From the NCBI RefSeq assembly GCF_034555935.1, contig NZ_JAYDCJ010000001.1, positions 62,001-126,000 on the forward strand: a DNA stretch of 64,000 nt. Direction: 5' to 3'. The stretch comes from Marinobacter qingdaonensis. Lineage in GTDB: Bacteria > Pseudomonadota > Gammaproteobacteria > Pseudomonadales > Oleiphilaceae. The notes beneath the pieces are model-generated. The model ran no database searches. It worked only from the letters and a program-made list of their open reading frames with translations, and was not told where the DNA came from. Positions within the stretch are counted from its first letter, which is position 1, and each line of letters opens with the position of its first letter. Shown in pieces: positions 28,923-38,585 of the stretch. The translations under genes and the position numbers were made by a program.

Positions 28923-30297
28923 CCGCTGACTCCCCTTCCTCATGCTCACAATGCAGCACATAGTGAACCGGGCCGCCACGCGCTGCAAGCCAACGTTCCA
29001 ACTCCTGATGCAGGTCCGTCACCGACAGACGCCTCAGACGACCGGATTGCTTGCGCTCATGCCAGGCCACCTCCAGGGCAGTCCGCTGCAGCTCGAGCTG
29101 AGCCAGCAGGCCCATTCGGCCTTCTGCATCCTCAGAGCGGGCCATGGCCACCAGAGCCTGTCGGCGCAGGGTCTCCTCCCGCCCGGCCAGGGCAACGGCG
29201 CCCATGGGACCACATCGGGCAAACAGATCCAGGCGGGCCGCCGCCCGCTCAACCCACTGCAGCATGCCACCGGGACTGCTGACCAGCAGGCTCCGACGGG
29301 TGGCGGCATAACGGAGGACGGCAAGAGGCAGTTCGATATTCCAGCGTTTCTCTATGGCCGCCTGTTTCGCGGTGAGTATGGCTTCGCGCTGGAGGGCGCT
29401 GGATCCAGGCATACCGAACGTTTCGTACTGGCAGCCCAGCCGCGCCGCCAGTTGCTCACCCTCCCCGGGATTCTTCGCCGGACCCAGCAAGAGCAGCGGT
29501 CCCCGCCAGTTGAGAACCAGCTCCAGGGCCAGACTGTTCGGGCTGTCCATCAACGCCATCAATTCCGACGGCGACAGGTTGTCCAACACCAGCAAAGGCC
29601 AGGGACCGTCCGGACCGACCTGCTCAGCCGGCATGGCGGGCGCGTGATTGGCCAACAGTTCCGCCGGACGACGCAGATCCAATTCGACATAATCCCGTTC
29701 CAGCGCCGCCAACATCACCTGGAGCCAGCAGGACTTGCCGGTGCCCCGCTCGCCCTGAATCCACACCAGCGCCCTGTCGGCGGTGGCGGTGATCACCGCC
29801 ACATCCTCCGCCAGTGCAAGCCAATCAGCGTCGGTGACCACCAGCGGCGCGTCCGACCGGTGCTCGATACCACGGGGCAAGCTGTCGGCCGCGTTACCCG
29901 GCCATTGTGAGACCTGTTCGAGAACCGCCACGTAGGCCTTGTCCCGCAAGCGCTCAACCCCGACACAGAGCACCCGGAGCAACAGCCCCCAATCAAGCCA
30001 GGGCGAGTCCGAGACTTCCCGGGCCCGCGCCAGCCAGTCGATCAACTGAGACGAGAGCGCGCCGTCGCCGCCCACTTCCGTGATGATTGGCTGCTCGCAC
30101 TGGACGGTCCGGACCAGCTCGTCCAGATCCACCCCGCAGCGACGAAGGAAGCGCGGCAACTCGATGCAGGTGTCGAGCAGCGCCAATAGGAAATCCTCGA
30201 CCGTGACCACGGCCCCACCGCGCTCGCTGACCCCGTCCCGAGCCTGCACCAGCGCAGCCTGACAATCTGGCGCCAGGCATCCTTGCCAGTCGTCCAT
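28894..30297 (-). CDS. ATPase with Clp N-domain-like region, uncharacterised
   Basis: 467 residues. The first about 130 residues resemble the double-repeat N-domain of ClpA/ClpB (QAALVQARDGVSERGGAVV, TVEDFLLALLD). A Walker A motif GERGTGKS is at 182-189 and a Walker B-like strand LLVLDNLSP at about 235-243; after this the AAA features are hard to follow, and there is no second ATPase module or visible ClpP-binding loop. It is not ClpA or ClpB, which are 750-860 residues. The start has GGAGGG upstream. A role as a substrate-specific remodelling or regulatory ATPase is inference. Confidence 0.8.
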   Translation of the reverse strand: MDDWQGCLAPDCQAALVQARDGVSERGGAVVTVEDFLLALLDTCIELPRFLRRCGVDLDELVRTVQCEQPIITEVGGDGALSSQLIDWLARAREVSDSPWLDWGLLLRVLCVGVERLRDKAYVAVLEQVSQWPGNAADSLPRGIEHRSDAPLVVTDADWLALAEDVAVITATADRALVWIQGERGTGKSCWLQVMLAALERDYVELDLRRPAELLANHAPAMPAEQVGPDGPWPLLVLDNLSPSELMALMDSPNSLALELVLNWRGPLLLLGPAKNPGEGEQLAARLGCQYETFGMPGSSALQREAILTAKQAAIEKRWNIELPLAVLRYAATRRSLLVSSPGGMLQWVERAAARLDLFARCGPMGAVALAGREETLRRQALVAMARSEDAEGRMGLLAQLELQRTALEVAWHERKQSGRLRRLSVTDLHQELERWLAARGGPVHYVLHCEHEEGESAGAGSGNLYS

Positions 30298-30386
30298 AAA
30301 CCCTCCCTGTTCGTTCTTGGGCACCGTCCTGATGCCCGCTGTTCCGGTGAAGCGACGCGCCGGTCGTAAACCGGGCTGTGATGGTG

Positions 30387-30827
30387 TTACCAGGTACCCG
30401 TGTTTTCCATGCTGGCCCAGGGCTCCTTCGGTGGGAGCGCATCCCCCTTCTGCAACAGCTCAATGGAGATGTTGTCGGGACTGCGGACAAACGCCATATG
30501 GCCGTCCCGGGGCGGGCGGTTGATGGTGACCCCGTGGGCTTGGAGGTGCTCACACAGGGCATAGATGTCATCGACCCGGTACGCCAGATGCCCGAAGTTG
30601 CGACCGCCGCCGTATTCCTCGGGATCCCAGTTGTAGGTCAGCTCAATCATCGGGGCCTTGTCCTGTCGGGCTCGGTCCTCGTCTTCGGGCGTGGCCAGGA
30701 AGACCAGGGTAAACCGGCCCTTGTCACTGCTTTTGCGGCTGATCTCCTTCATACCCAGCAGGTCGCAGAAGAAATGCAGCGTCTCATCCAGGTTGCTGAC
30801 CCGAATCATGGTGTGGAGATATTGCAT
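30387..30827 (-). CDS. gloA: Lactoylglutathione lyase (glyoxalase I)
   Basis: 146 residues. It isomerises the methylglyoxal-glutathione hemithioacetal to S-lactoylglutathione. The four metal ligands are visible: His5 in YLHTMIRV, Glu in PMIELTYNW, His in FGHLAYRV and Glu in ISIELLQKG. The short form lacking the eukaryotic insertions suggests the nickel-type bacterial enzyme. AAGGAG stands before the ATG. Confidence 0.96.
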   Translation of the reverse strand: MQYLHTMIRVSNLDETLHFFCDLLGMKEISRKSSDKGRFTLVFLATPEDEDRARQDKAPMIELTYNWDPEEYGGGRNFGHLAYRVDDIYALCEHLQAHGVTINRPPRDGHMAFVRSPDNISIELLQKGDALPPKEPWASMENTGTW

Positions 30828-30907
30828 GGCAGCTCCTTGTCGTCGTGGTTGGACCGCGGGTGACGCTTCACCCTTACCTCGGCGACAGTTTACGGTATTC
30901 TGGGTCC

Positions 30908-31816
30908 ATGGATGTACGTAGCCCCACCAATAGCCTTCTCGAATTCCGGCAGCCGGCGGTACGCCATTTGGCCTGGCTGTGCTCGGCGCCGCCGCTGATT
31001 CACTCCAGGTTGAGTTTCCAGCCTTCCGACTACCTTCCCGATCACTATCTCGACCTGCTTCGGGACTGGGACCGGGCCCCGGAAACCGGCCCCGCGCTTC
31101 TTCGGGAGCCGCCGCAAAAACGGCTCGGTTTCTACTTCGAGCGACTCTACGAGGTGCTGCTGACCGACTTACTCGGGTGGGACATTCTGCTGAAAAACAC
31201 CCAGATCCAGTCCAACGGGCACACCCTGGGCGAACTGGACTTCGTCGTCCATAACCGCACGGACGATCGGATCGAGCACCACGAAATTGCCATCAAGTAT
31301 TACCTGGGCTTTGCCAGCAATGGCGCCCCGGTGCTGTGGTATGGCCCAAATGCACGGGACCGACTCGATCTGAAAAGCGACCGGCTCATCAATCACCAAA
31401 GCCGCCGCACCCATCAGCCAGAAACCCTGGCCATCTTGGCCGAGCACGGCATTGCCGGCCCCTTGACCGCCCGCATTTTCATGCCCGGCTACCTGTTCTA
31501 CCCCTTGGCCGAAGCTCTGGAGTCGCCGTCAAAAACCCCTGACAACCACCTTCGGGGTTGGTGGGATTATGCAGACAATCTGACTGGCACCGATACGTCG
31601 TCATGGGTTCAGCTGCACAAGCCGCACTGGGTTGGTCCTTGGCGACAAGACACACTACCAGCCACCCAAGAGGCATCTCAGGAAATTGCCCGCATCAACC
31701 AGGATCAAATTCCGCGCCTTTTCTCGGAGTTGGTTCCCGACGGACAATCCGACGGCTGGGTGGAACAACGTAGGATTTTCGTTGTGCCCTCCTCGTGGCC
31801 AACCCAAGGCCGCTAA
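30908..31816 (+). CDS. DUF1853 family protein, possible nuclease-like fold
   Basis: 302 residues, recognisable as DUF1853. No signal peptide. The best conserved part has Glu79 (FYFERLYE), Glu109-x-Asp111 (TLGELDFVV) and Glu126...Lys130 ([10 protein letters not shown]). This spacing of acids and lysine after predicted beta strands recalls the PD-(D/E)xK nuclease fold. That comparison is by eye only; no activity is known. It is divergent from gloA with no operon partner visible. Start ATG 30908 (sequence MDVRSPTN) fits better than longer frames. Confidence 0.82.
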   Translation: MDVRSPTNSLLEFRQPAVRHLAWLCSAPPLIHSRLSFQPSDYLPDHYLDLLRDWDRAPETGPALLREPPQKRLGFYFERLYEVLLTDLLGWDILLKNTQIQSNGHTLGELDFVVHNRTDDRIEHHEIAIKYYLGFASNGAPVLWYGPNARDRLDLKSDRLINHQSRRTHQPETLAILAEHGIAGPLTARIFMPGYLFYPLAEALESPSKTPDNHLRGWWDYADNLTGTDTSSWVQLHKPHWVGPWRQDTLPATQEASQEIARINQDQIPRLFSELVPDGQSDGWVEQRRIFVVPSSWPTQGR

Positions 31817-31858
31817 GCATGGACTCGACGATGCTCCGCAACGTCGAAGGGCGAACAT

Positions 31859-32938
31859 TTAAATAGGCCAAGCCGTCGCCGGACGCATATTCCGGTATTC
31901 AGCCATGGACACTCTGCCCAGCTGAGGCGTTAATTTGCACCTGCGAGATGCCCAAGGGTACTGATTCTGCCGCCTTAACATCTCAACGCCCTCACCGGCT
32001 TTCCAGGTCTCGAGGTCGAGGTCACGCCAGTATCTTGGGTTTCGATTGGTCTCGTTGTCATATTGGCGCGTCACGGGATCCAGATGACGGAAGGGCTCCA
32101 ACCTAGGAACATCGGGTAACGGTTCAGACACGTCCATGTAGCGTTGAATCATATCCCACAGCGCCAGAACCTCCCCCTTAGTCGCCTCGATGCCGCTGAG
32201 CCAGGTTTGATTAAAGGTTTTTTGAGTGTAACGATGGATGAACATCAGCCGGTAGAAAATGCCTCCATGCTGGATAATTCGCTCAACGTAGGCATCGAAC
32301 TCCACAAACGGCGCTTCAAAGAACCGCCTTCGCCCCATGGCGAAGCGGACTTGGCCAGTCACTCGGTTAAATTCACTGCAACCGTCCTCCAGAACCTCGT
32401 CGACTCTCTTTTCAATCGTCTTTTCGAATGGCTTAAGAAAAAAACCAACTCCGGTGCTCATAAGCCAATTCGTGACACTTGGTCCCACCCAGAGAACTAA
32501 AATCATCCACCCAAAACTCAGTACAAATGCGACAATGAAGACGATAAAGTCCACGACTTCAGGCACAGAAGTCCGGTTCAGGAATTCGGCCACGAGCCAC
32601 GAAACAGCGAGCGGGCCAGAAACCCATAAAAACAGAAACCAGAGAAACGGCAGTGCTAGCAAGAGAATCTTCATTCCAACCTTGGCGTTTAGAAACCGGA
32701 TGCTCTTGTGATCCCACCACCAATCTTTATTCTTGAATTCAGGATCGTCGATTTCATTATCTTGGACTGCTTCAACACCTTGGAGCACGTTGTAATAAGG
32801 ATCCACGTATGCGTAGGTGCCTATAGGCTGGAGTTCGTCGGCGAAACGTACCCTTTTCTCTAACCCGCTGGGTAAGCCAATTATTTCGCTTGCTCTAAAA
32901 GCTGATTCGTCGAAGGCTGATCCGTTTTTTTCAATCAT
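31859..32938 (-). CDS. Membrane protein after VasX-like effector, probable immunity protein
   Basis: 359 residues. A soluble N-terminal 85 residues is followed by long hydrophobic stretches (about 89-119 and 129-151), then a large cytoplasmic-type C-terminal part rich in aromatic residues. It overlaps the effector gene by four bases (ATGA), the usual arrangement for an effector-immunity pair. Immunity proteins for VasX-type pore formers are membrane proteins, which fits. The gene is visibly AT-richer than the flanks. It might instead be a second effector component or chaperone; no sequence motif decides this. Confidence 0.65.
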   Translation of the reverse strand: MIEKNGSAFDESAFRASEIIGLPSGLEKRVRFADELQPIGTYAYVDPYYNVLQGVEAVQDNEIDDPEFKNKDWWWDHKSIRFLNAKVGMKILLLALPFLWFLFLWVSGPLAVSWLVAEFLNRTSVPEVVDFIVFIVAFVLSFGWMILVLWVGPSVTNWLMSTGVGFFLKPFEKTIEKRVDEVLEDGCSEFNRVTGQVRFAMGRRRFFEAPFVEFDAYVERIIQHGGIFYRLMFIHRYTQKTFNQTWLSGIEATKGEVLALWDMIQRYMDVSEPLPDVPRLEPFRHLDPVTRQYDNETNRNPRYWRDLDLETWKAGEGVEMLRRQNQYPWASRRCKLTPQLGRVSMAEYRNMRPATAWPI

Positions 32939-35900
32939 GTTGCTACCTCGGTAAAGAACCAGTAAGGGGATTTAGGTTGCGCGTAGGGGGAAAGGAAAGA
33001 TCTACGCTTCGATGGGGGCGTGCCATGCAGGGCTAGATCAAAAGCCTGAAAGTCCTCCAACACCGGAGAAGGGAAAACAATCGGTCCGGCTTCCGTATCA
33101 ATGACCGCCTGAAGCCCGACCCTCAATGCAGTCGATACTGACTCTCGGTACCCAACACTCTCGTAGTTATTTGGACGTAACTCTCGTTTGACTAAAAAAC
33201 GGACCGCCGACTGGTTGGGTAAAGATTCCCGGCCAACGACTTTCTGCAATGGTGTTGTACTGCGAAGGTGGGTGCTAGTGACCGCTTCCGCAGGAACCAC
33301 TCCCGACACTTGGGACGTTGCGTACGCTACTTCCTGAAATACCAATCTAAGAGTTTTTGGGGGCAACCCGGATCGATTTTCCTCAGCGAGCCTTAAGCTG
33401 CTCGCGATAGGCATTTGCACCGTGACGACATAGTCATCAGGCGCCGGTGGATAATCTGAGTGAGAAAGAGCCACATCTGTCGCCACATCCGAAAATTTAC
33501 TCGCAGTAACCGAAACAGGTGACATCAAGGTGATTAGCTGAGCGTAAAAATCACGATCATCCAAAGCGCTTGCGCTTTCGTCTGAGTGAACGCCCCACGG
33601 GCCACGCTTAAGCAGTTGTTCGAACAGACCATCTGAAGCATGAGCGGCATAGATCCCCCCACCAACAACCATCGCCATGCCGAGCATCGCCCAACCCCAT
33701 CCGGGAATGGCCAGCAACGTATGCATAAGGGGTGATGCCAGGAAGACGGTTCCGCCCGTCAACGCAAGGGCATGCCCCGTTGCCGCGTCGAAATCCTTGT
33801 TCGAAAGACAGTGCCTCATATCCCAATAGCTCAGACCAGCGCCAATTGCTCCCGCTGCAAAGTTCGCCAGACCGATAGTCCTTACGAGTGTCGATGCCCC
33901 GAGATTTTGGAGTCGACTGCCAATGAACCACCACCCTTTCACATCGAACCAAGGCCGTGTCGCCATTCGAAACGTTGCAGTAGCGCGAGCCCGTTCGACG
34001 GAATGAGCATTAAGCGCGATTGATAACTTCAATGAAGCAGCCGTCAAATCTGCAGCCGGGCCCAAGGACCCTTTAGCAAAGGTTTTCAGATGGTTGTCTG
34101 AAGCACTACTTGCTGCCCAGGCAGCTCGAAGCTCAACGAAGACATTAAACGCTGCCAAGGCAACCAACCCACGCGATACCGCCGGCCCATCCACGATCTT
34201 TCCAATGCGTTTCGCCCAGTCGACCTTCAGCAACCCGAGTTTCTTCGCTTCCGCATGACCCGCCGGCGCATAGAAAACCGATGCAGGACCGGCGGCTTTT
34301 ACAACGGTGGCATCCAAATCGTCTACAACCCTGGAAGGGCTTGTTGAGCCCATCATGTCATCGGAGCCATTCATCAAGTCGGCGTACAGGTAGTCATTCT
34401 TTCGAGTCAGTATGCCTTCAGTCCGGTCAAACTGGGTCAGACCGAGCGTCAGACCGTTACCTCTCACCCCAAGAATGGTGCCCGATGACTCAACACTCCC
34501 ACGACTAACAATGCTAATGCCCTCAAGCGACGGATCGGCCATCGTGAAGTTCGAGGCAACCGAGATCATCACTCGCTGTATCTCAACCTGAGTCACTGCG
34601 CCCTCCGCCATAAGGCGCTCGCACACCTTCAGCACGGCTGTGCTCCATTCTTCCAGGGAACGTGCAACCAGGCTGCCCACCTTGCCGGCATCCAACAGTG
34701 TTTTGTCGATGCCTGACGCGCCTTCTTCACGGTCGTGGAGCTGTTTCTCAAGGTACGCGAGGGACTGCAGGTTCAAGCGGTCCAACATTTCCCCGGTGAT
34801 CTCACTCGAATCGTCCGTCAGTTGCCGGAGCCGCTGATGCAGGGGTTCCGAGACGTTCGATGGGTCAGTGTCGTCAGGGTCAGGAGGCGGGGGAGCCCAG
34901 TCGGCGAGGAAGTCGCTGTCGAAGAGCCAGCGTTTCAGGCTTTTGTGCAGATCGTGTTCACAAGCCAACCCGTTCGCTCGCAGAACACCCGGTATCTGCT
35001 GAAGGAGGTTCAGCTGGTCGGCAATCAACAGGTAGCCCTCGCAGATGGCCAAGTCCCTGCACGCGCGATAATCGTCCAGGACAGCGGCCAGCACCCGGCT
35101 TTTCATCAACGACTGCAGCTGTTCCAGGTGACGGTCGATGACCGCCACCGCGTGGTCCTTCTCCCGGGTGTCCAGCGCTTCGTCGAGCTTGTCCTTGTCG
35201 ATGGCGTCGGCGTATTTCTGCAGATCGGTTTTGCCGTCAAGCGCGAGCGGATCGAACACTGCCTGCCGGATCAGCATGGCGGAGTGAATCATGGGCTTGT
35301 GTTTGATCGATCGGTCCACGGCATCGAGGTAATGGAGGGCCAGGTGCAGTTGGCTCAGGGAGTGCCGCAATTGGAACAGCGGATCGGGGATGGAGACGCC
35401 TACCACGCCTTTCTGGTCACGAAGGCCATCCAAAAGGTCCTTACCTGGGCCAACATTGAGAGCCATGTTCAAAGGCCTCTGATCGTCACCGGCGATCTGC
35501 TCCAGGCGTTGCTTCAGCCGCGTGCAAAGCTCCTGGTCCGCCGGCGCCTCGAACTCGGGCCGAAAATCGGCGGGATCCTCCAGCATGAGCTCGACCCCAA
35601 GGTCTCGGGCCCGGACTCCCTTAACGCTGGTGATCTTTGACGCCGGGTACCCCTTATCAAAAGCAAGATCATCTACCGTGGCCGCAGGCCAGGCGTGGTC
35701 AATGCCTGTGGTTCGGGCCCGCCGGGCGGCCGGATCGTCCTCCAGGTGCCGAATGTAGCGCCAATCCCACTGCACCTCACTGTAGGCGACCCGAATCCCA
35801 TGGATGACGGCACGCCCCTGGAGCAGAACGGGCACCAGGACGTTCGACAGCCACTCGCCTTCACTGATCCTGGCTGGGCTCCCTGTCTGCGCCGAGTCGT

Positions 35901-36297
35901 CCGAGGCTCGCCGGACGCCCTGAAGATCAACGTCGCTCATCCAACCCTTGGTATCGATCTCCAGTTCCCGCCAGAGCACATCGCCCCGGAACACATACAG
36001 ATAGCCGGGTCGCAGCAACGCGACACCCCGGCCCGTGTGGAAGGTCAGGCCGCCGGCTTGCACCGGCAGGTTGTTGGTCAATGCCGCCAGCGGCTTGATG
36101 CGCAGCAGCGTGTTCTCCTGGTGTCCTGCCTGCTCGACGCTCGATCGGACCGTGTCGATCAGGGGCAGGTTGATGTGTCCACCCGCTCGCTTGGGCACCG
36201 ACAAAACCATCGCGCCCGGATTCTGGTCATCGTACTCGGTGCGTCGGCGCAAGGCGTTGTCCAGGGTCTCATCGTTGAAGCTCAGGGTATCGTTCAC
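32935..36297 (-). CDS. VasX-like type VI secretion effector (pore-forming)
   Basis: 1120 residues, GTG start overlapping vgrG by four bases. The N-terminal region resembles the VasX N-terminal domain of T6SS effectors (for example LLRPGYLYVFRGD and the preceding IKPLAALTNNLP). The middle is helical; at about residues 791-902 lie Gly/Ala-rich hydrophobic segments (LANFAAGAIGAGL, LALTGGTVFLASPLM, GWAMLGMAMVVGGGIYAA) suited to membrane insertion, as in colicin-like VasX. The C-terminal 218 residues are soluble. It would be delivered by the VgrG encoded upstream. No DUF4123 or other adaptor gene is present. GC content falls along the gene towards its 3' end. Confidence 0.85.
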   Translation of the reverse strand: MNDTLSFNDETLDNALRRRTEYDDQNPGAMVLSVPKRAGGHINLPLIDTVRSSVEQAGHQENTLLRIKPLAALTNNLPVQAGGLTFHTGRGVALLRPGYLYVFRGDVLWRELEIDTKGWMSDVDLQGVRRASDDSAQTGSPARISEGEWLSNVLVPVLLQGRAVIHGIRVAYSEVQWDWRYIRHLEDDPAARRARTTGIDHAWPAATVDDLAFDKGYPASKITSVKGVRARDLGVELMLEDPADFRPEFEAPADQELCTRLKQRLEQIAGDDQRPLNMALNVGPGKDLLDGLRDQKGVVGVSIPDPLFQLRHSLSQLHLALHYLDAVDRSIKHKPMIHSAMLIRQAVFDPLALDGKTDLQKYADAIDKDKLDEALDTREKDHAVAVIDRHLEQLQSLMKSRVLAAVLDDYRACRDLAICEGYLLIADQLNLLQQIPGVLRANGLACEHDLHKSLKRWLFDSDFLADWAPPPPDPDDTDPSNVSEPLHQRLRQLTDDSSEITGEMLDRLNLQSLAYLEKQLHDREEGASGIDKTLLDAGKVGSLVARSLEEWSTAVLKVCERLMAEGAVTQVEIQRVMISVASNFTMADPSLEGISIVSRGSVESSGTILGVRGNGLTLGLTQFDRTEGILTRKNDYLYADLMNGSDDMMGSTSPSRVVDDLDATVVKAAGPASVFYAPAGHAEAKKLGLLKVDWAKRIGKIVDGPAVSRGLVALAAFNVFVELRAAWAASSASDNHLKTFAKGSLGPAADLTAASLKLSIALNAHSVERARATATFRMATRPWFDVKGWWFIGSRLQNLGASTLVRTIGLANFAAGAIGAGLSYWDMRHCLSNKDFDAATGHALALTGGTVFLASPLMHTLLAIPGWGWAMLGMAMVVGGGIYAAHASDGLFEQLLKRGPWGVHSDESASALDDRDFYAQLITLMSPVSVTASKFSDVATDVALSHSDYPPAPDDYVVTVQMPIASSLRLAEENRSGLPPKTLRLVFQEVAYATSQVSGVVPAEAVTSTHLRSTTPLQKVVGRESLPNQSAVRFLVKRELRPNNYESVGYRESVSTALRVGLQAVIDTEAGPIVFPSPVLEDFQAFDLALHGTPPSKRRSFLSPYAQPKSPYWFFTEVAT

Positions 36298-38414
36298 TGT
36301 TCGGCCTCCTGTACCGGGGGTTTGAGGACCACAACGTCCTCGCCCGCCGAACCGCCACCGATGACGTCGACAATCAGTTCTCGTTTCGGCCGCTCGATAC
36401 CGGCAAATGCCAGCGCCAGCGCGCTGGCGTCTTGCCGCTGATCCACCTCCGCCAGGGTCGTCGGCGCCGCCGCATCGGCGACGCCGGCCTCGATGGCCAT
36501 GGGCAGCTCGGGTTGACTCACTTGCGCCGCGGCACCGGTCCCGGGCGCGCCCCCGGAATTGATCTTGATGCCCGGGCCACTCAGGGTGACCCCGCTGGCG
36601 TCGAGCCGGATAAAGCTACCACCACCGGCAATCGTCAGTTCGGCGCCCGCGTCCACCACCACCTTGGTGCCGGCTTTGTGGTGCACCTCTTGCCCGGTCT
36701 CGCTACCGAAGGCCCCGGCCACCGAGGCGTGGAGACTGCCGGCAATGTCCAGATGCACGTCGGCACCATAGGATTCTCGCGCTTCGCCCTCGACCGTGGC
36801 GTGGGCACTGCCTCGAACGCGACTGAACGAGTGATTGCCGATGGTCCGGTGGCTGTCGTTCCGGATCACCTCGGTGCGGTTGTGTTCGGTCAGCAGGTCC
36901 AGGTTTCTCTGGGCGTGGACGTAGACCTGTTCCTGCCCGGCCTCGTCCTCGAAGCGCAGCTCGTTGCTGCCCTCGCCCTGGTGGGTTTGGGTTTTCAGGG
37001 TGGTGCGGGTCTTGTGCTCGGGCAGGGCGTACGGTGGTTGGTTGGAGGCGTGATGGGTGCGCCCGGTGATGATCGGCTGGTCCGGGTCGCCGTCCAGGAA
37101 GGAGACAATCACCTCGTGCCCGATGCGCGGCAGCGCCATGAAGCCATACTGGCCGCCGGCCCAGCCCTGGCTGACCCGCAGCCAGGCGCTGCTGTGTTCG
37201 TCGTTCTGGCTGTAGCGGTCCCACGGAAACCGCACCTTGACCCGGCCGTACTGGTCGCAATGGATTTCCTCACCCGCCGGGCCGGTCACCATGGCGATTT
37301 GAGGGCCGTCCATGCGCGGGCGGTGGCGGCACAGAGGGCGCCAGGTCTGGCTGGCCGGAATGGCGCTGAAATGGTTGTGGTAGTGGGTAGGCTCGGCCCC
37401 ACCCTCTTCTTCCAGGGCCTGGGGTTGCCGGCCCAGATGGGTGACGGATGTGAGCAGCCAAGGGAGGTTCAGATTGGGTTGATCGTGATCGGTGAGTTCA
37501 ACCCTGGCACCGGCACTGAAGTCCGGGCGGTTGCTCTCACCCTGGGCGGTATTGGCGTCGTTGCGCAAGGCGTCGAGGCGGGCCTGGGTAAACGGCTGGC
37601 CGATGGCGTCGGCCTTGAACCGGCCGGGATAATCAAAGTGCTGGTAATCGTCCCGCTGGTAGGGCGTGCTCGCGCCCTGCTCGTGCATCAGGGCGTAGGC
37701 CGGGTTCCGGAAGGTGTAATCCTTCAGCGCCACCGAGGCGGCCCGCACCCGCTCCTGTACGCGCAGCCGGAACACCGCCGGATGCCGGTGACTGCCGCCG
37801 GCCGTGGCGTTGTAGGCCACCGGATCGAGCGTGGGGGCATCGCCGTGGTGATCGGCAAAGATCAGGGCCGGAGGCTCGGAACCGTCGGCACTTCCATGAC
37901 GATAGCGGTAATGCCAGCCCTCTTCCGCCGCCAGCCGCTCCACAAACGCCAGGTCGGCTTCCCGGTGCTGGACGCAATACTCCCGCAGCTGGGCCGGTCG
38001 TTTCAGCTCAAACACCGTCTCCACGATGCCGCGCTCTTCCAGCAGGGTGCGGACCATGGCCTCGGTACTCTGACCCTGGAAGATCCGGCTGTTGTGCATC
38101 ATCCCCAATCGCCACAGCGGCGGCTGGACCACCAGTTCATAGCGGGTCCGGCGGTGGCCGGCGTCGCCACGGGCGGCTTCGCTGACCACGCCGCTGAACC
38201 GGCGCCGGGGGACACCGTCCTGCCAGACCAACAGCTCCACCGGCTGTTCCAGCAGGCGGCCAACATCCACATGGGGGTCAACACTGGCCAGCTCCAGCCG
38301 GCCCTGACAGAGTTCAGAAAGGCCTTCGGTCAGCGCAAAGCCAACCACGGCGAACAAATCCTGGGGGTGCTCACCGACACGGACGGTGAACTGCAAGCCA
38401 CGGGCGTGGGACAT
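36294..38414 (-). CDS. vgrG: Type VI secretion spike protein VgrG, orphan
   Basis: 706 residues from the ATG at 38414 (AAGGA upstream). Domains in order: gp27-like part (FTVRVGEHPQDLFAV onward, PLWRLGMMHNSRIFQ), OB-fold gp5-like part (HCDQYGRVKVRFPWDR, RVSQGWAGGQYGFMALPR), and a beta-helical needle region (AGSLHASVAGAFGSE, LDASGVTLSGPGIKI). An 80-residue Ala/Pro-rich tail follows (from about GGAPGTGAAA) that may dock the effector. No other T6SS structural genes are in the window, so the apparatus must be encoded elsewhere. The effector and immunity genes follow with four-base overlaps. Confidence 0.95.
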   Translation of the reverse strand: MSHARGLQFTVRVGEHPQDLFAVVGFALTEGLSELCQGRLELASVDPHVDVGRLLEQPVELLVWQDGVPRRRFSGVVSEAARGDAGHRRTRYELVVQPPLWRLGMMHNSRIFQGQSTEAMVRTLLEERGIVETVFELKRPAQLREYCVQHREADLAFVERLAAEEGWHYRYRHGSADGSEPPALIFADHHGDAPTLDPVAYNATAGGSHRHPAVFRLRVQERVRAASVALKDYTFRNPAYALMHEQGASTPYQRDDYQHFDYPGRFKADAIGQPFTQARLDALRNDANTAQGESNRPDFSAGARVELTDHDQPNLNLPWLLTSVTHLGRQPQALEEEGGAEPTHYHNHFSAIPASQTWRPLCRHRPRMDGPQIAMVTGPAGEEIHCDQYGRVKVRFPWDRYSQNDEHSSAWLRVSQGWAGGQYGFMALPRIGHEVIVSFLDGDPDQPIITGRTHHASNQPPYALPEHKTRTTLKTQTHQGEGSNELRFEDEAGQEQVYVHAQRNLDLLTEHNRTEVIRNDSHRTIGNHSFSRVRGSAHATVEGEARESYGADVHLDIAGSLHASVAGAFGSETGQEVHHKAGTKVVVDAGAELTIAGGGSFIRLDASGVTLSGPGIKINSGGAPGTGAAAQVSQPELPMAIEAGVADAAAPTTLAEVDQRQDASALALAFAGIERPKRELIVDVIGGGSAGEDVVVLKPPVQEAEQ

Positions 38415-38585
38415 GTCTTCGATCCTTGAAGCAAGTTTCCGGCTCATCCTGAGCGCACACGATTATAGCCACCGCCCACCGCAATGTAACCCGAACCGCC
38501 CGACCATCGGCCCAAGGTGAGAGGTTGACCACAGCTTGATTCTGCTGCACCCTAATCTGGTTTCATAATGCAACCGGAGAAGATC

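Noticed and set aside
36432..38429. A 665-codon plus-strand frame opposite vgrG
   Set aside because: VgrG has complete domain order and operon overlaps with the effector; the opposite frame is compositional shadow.
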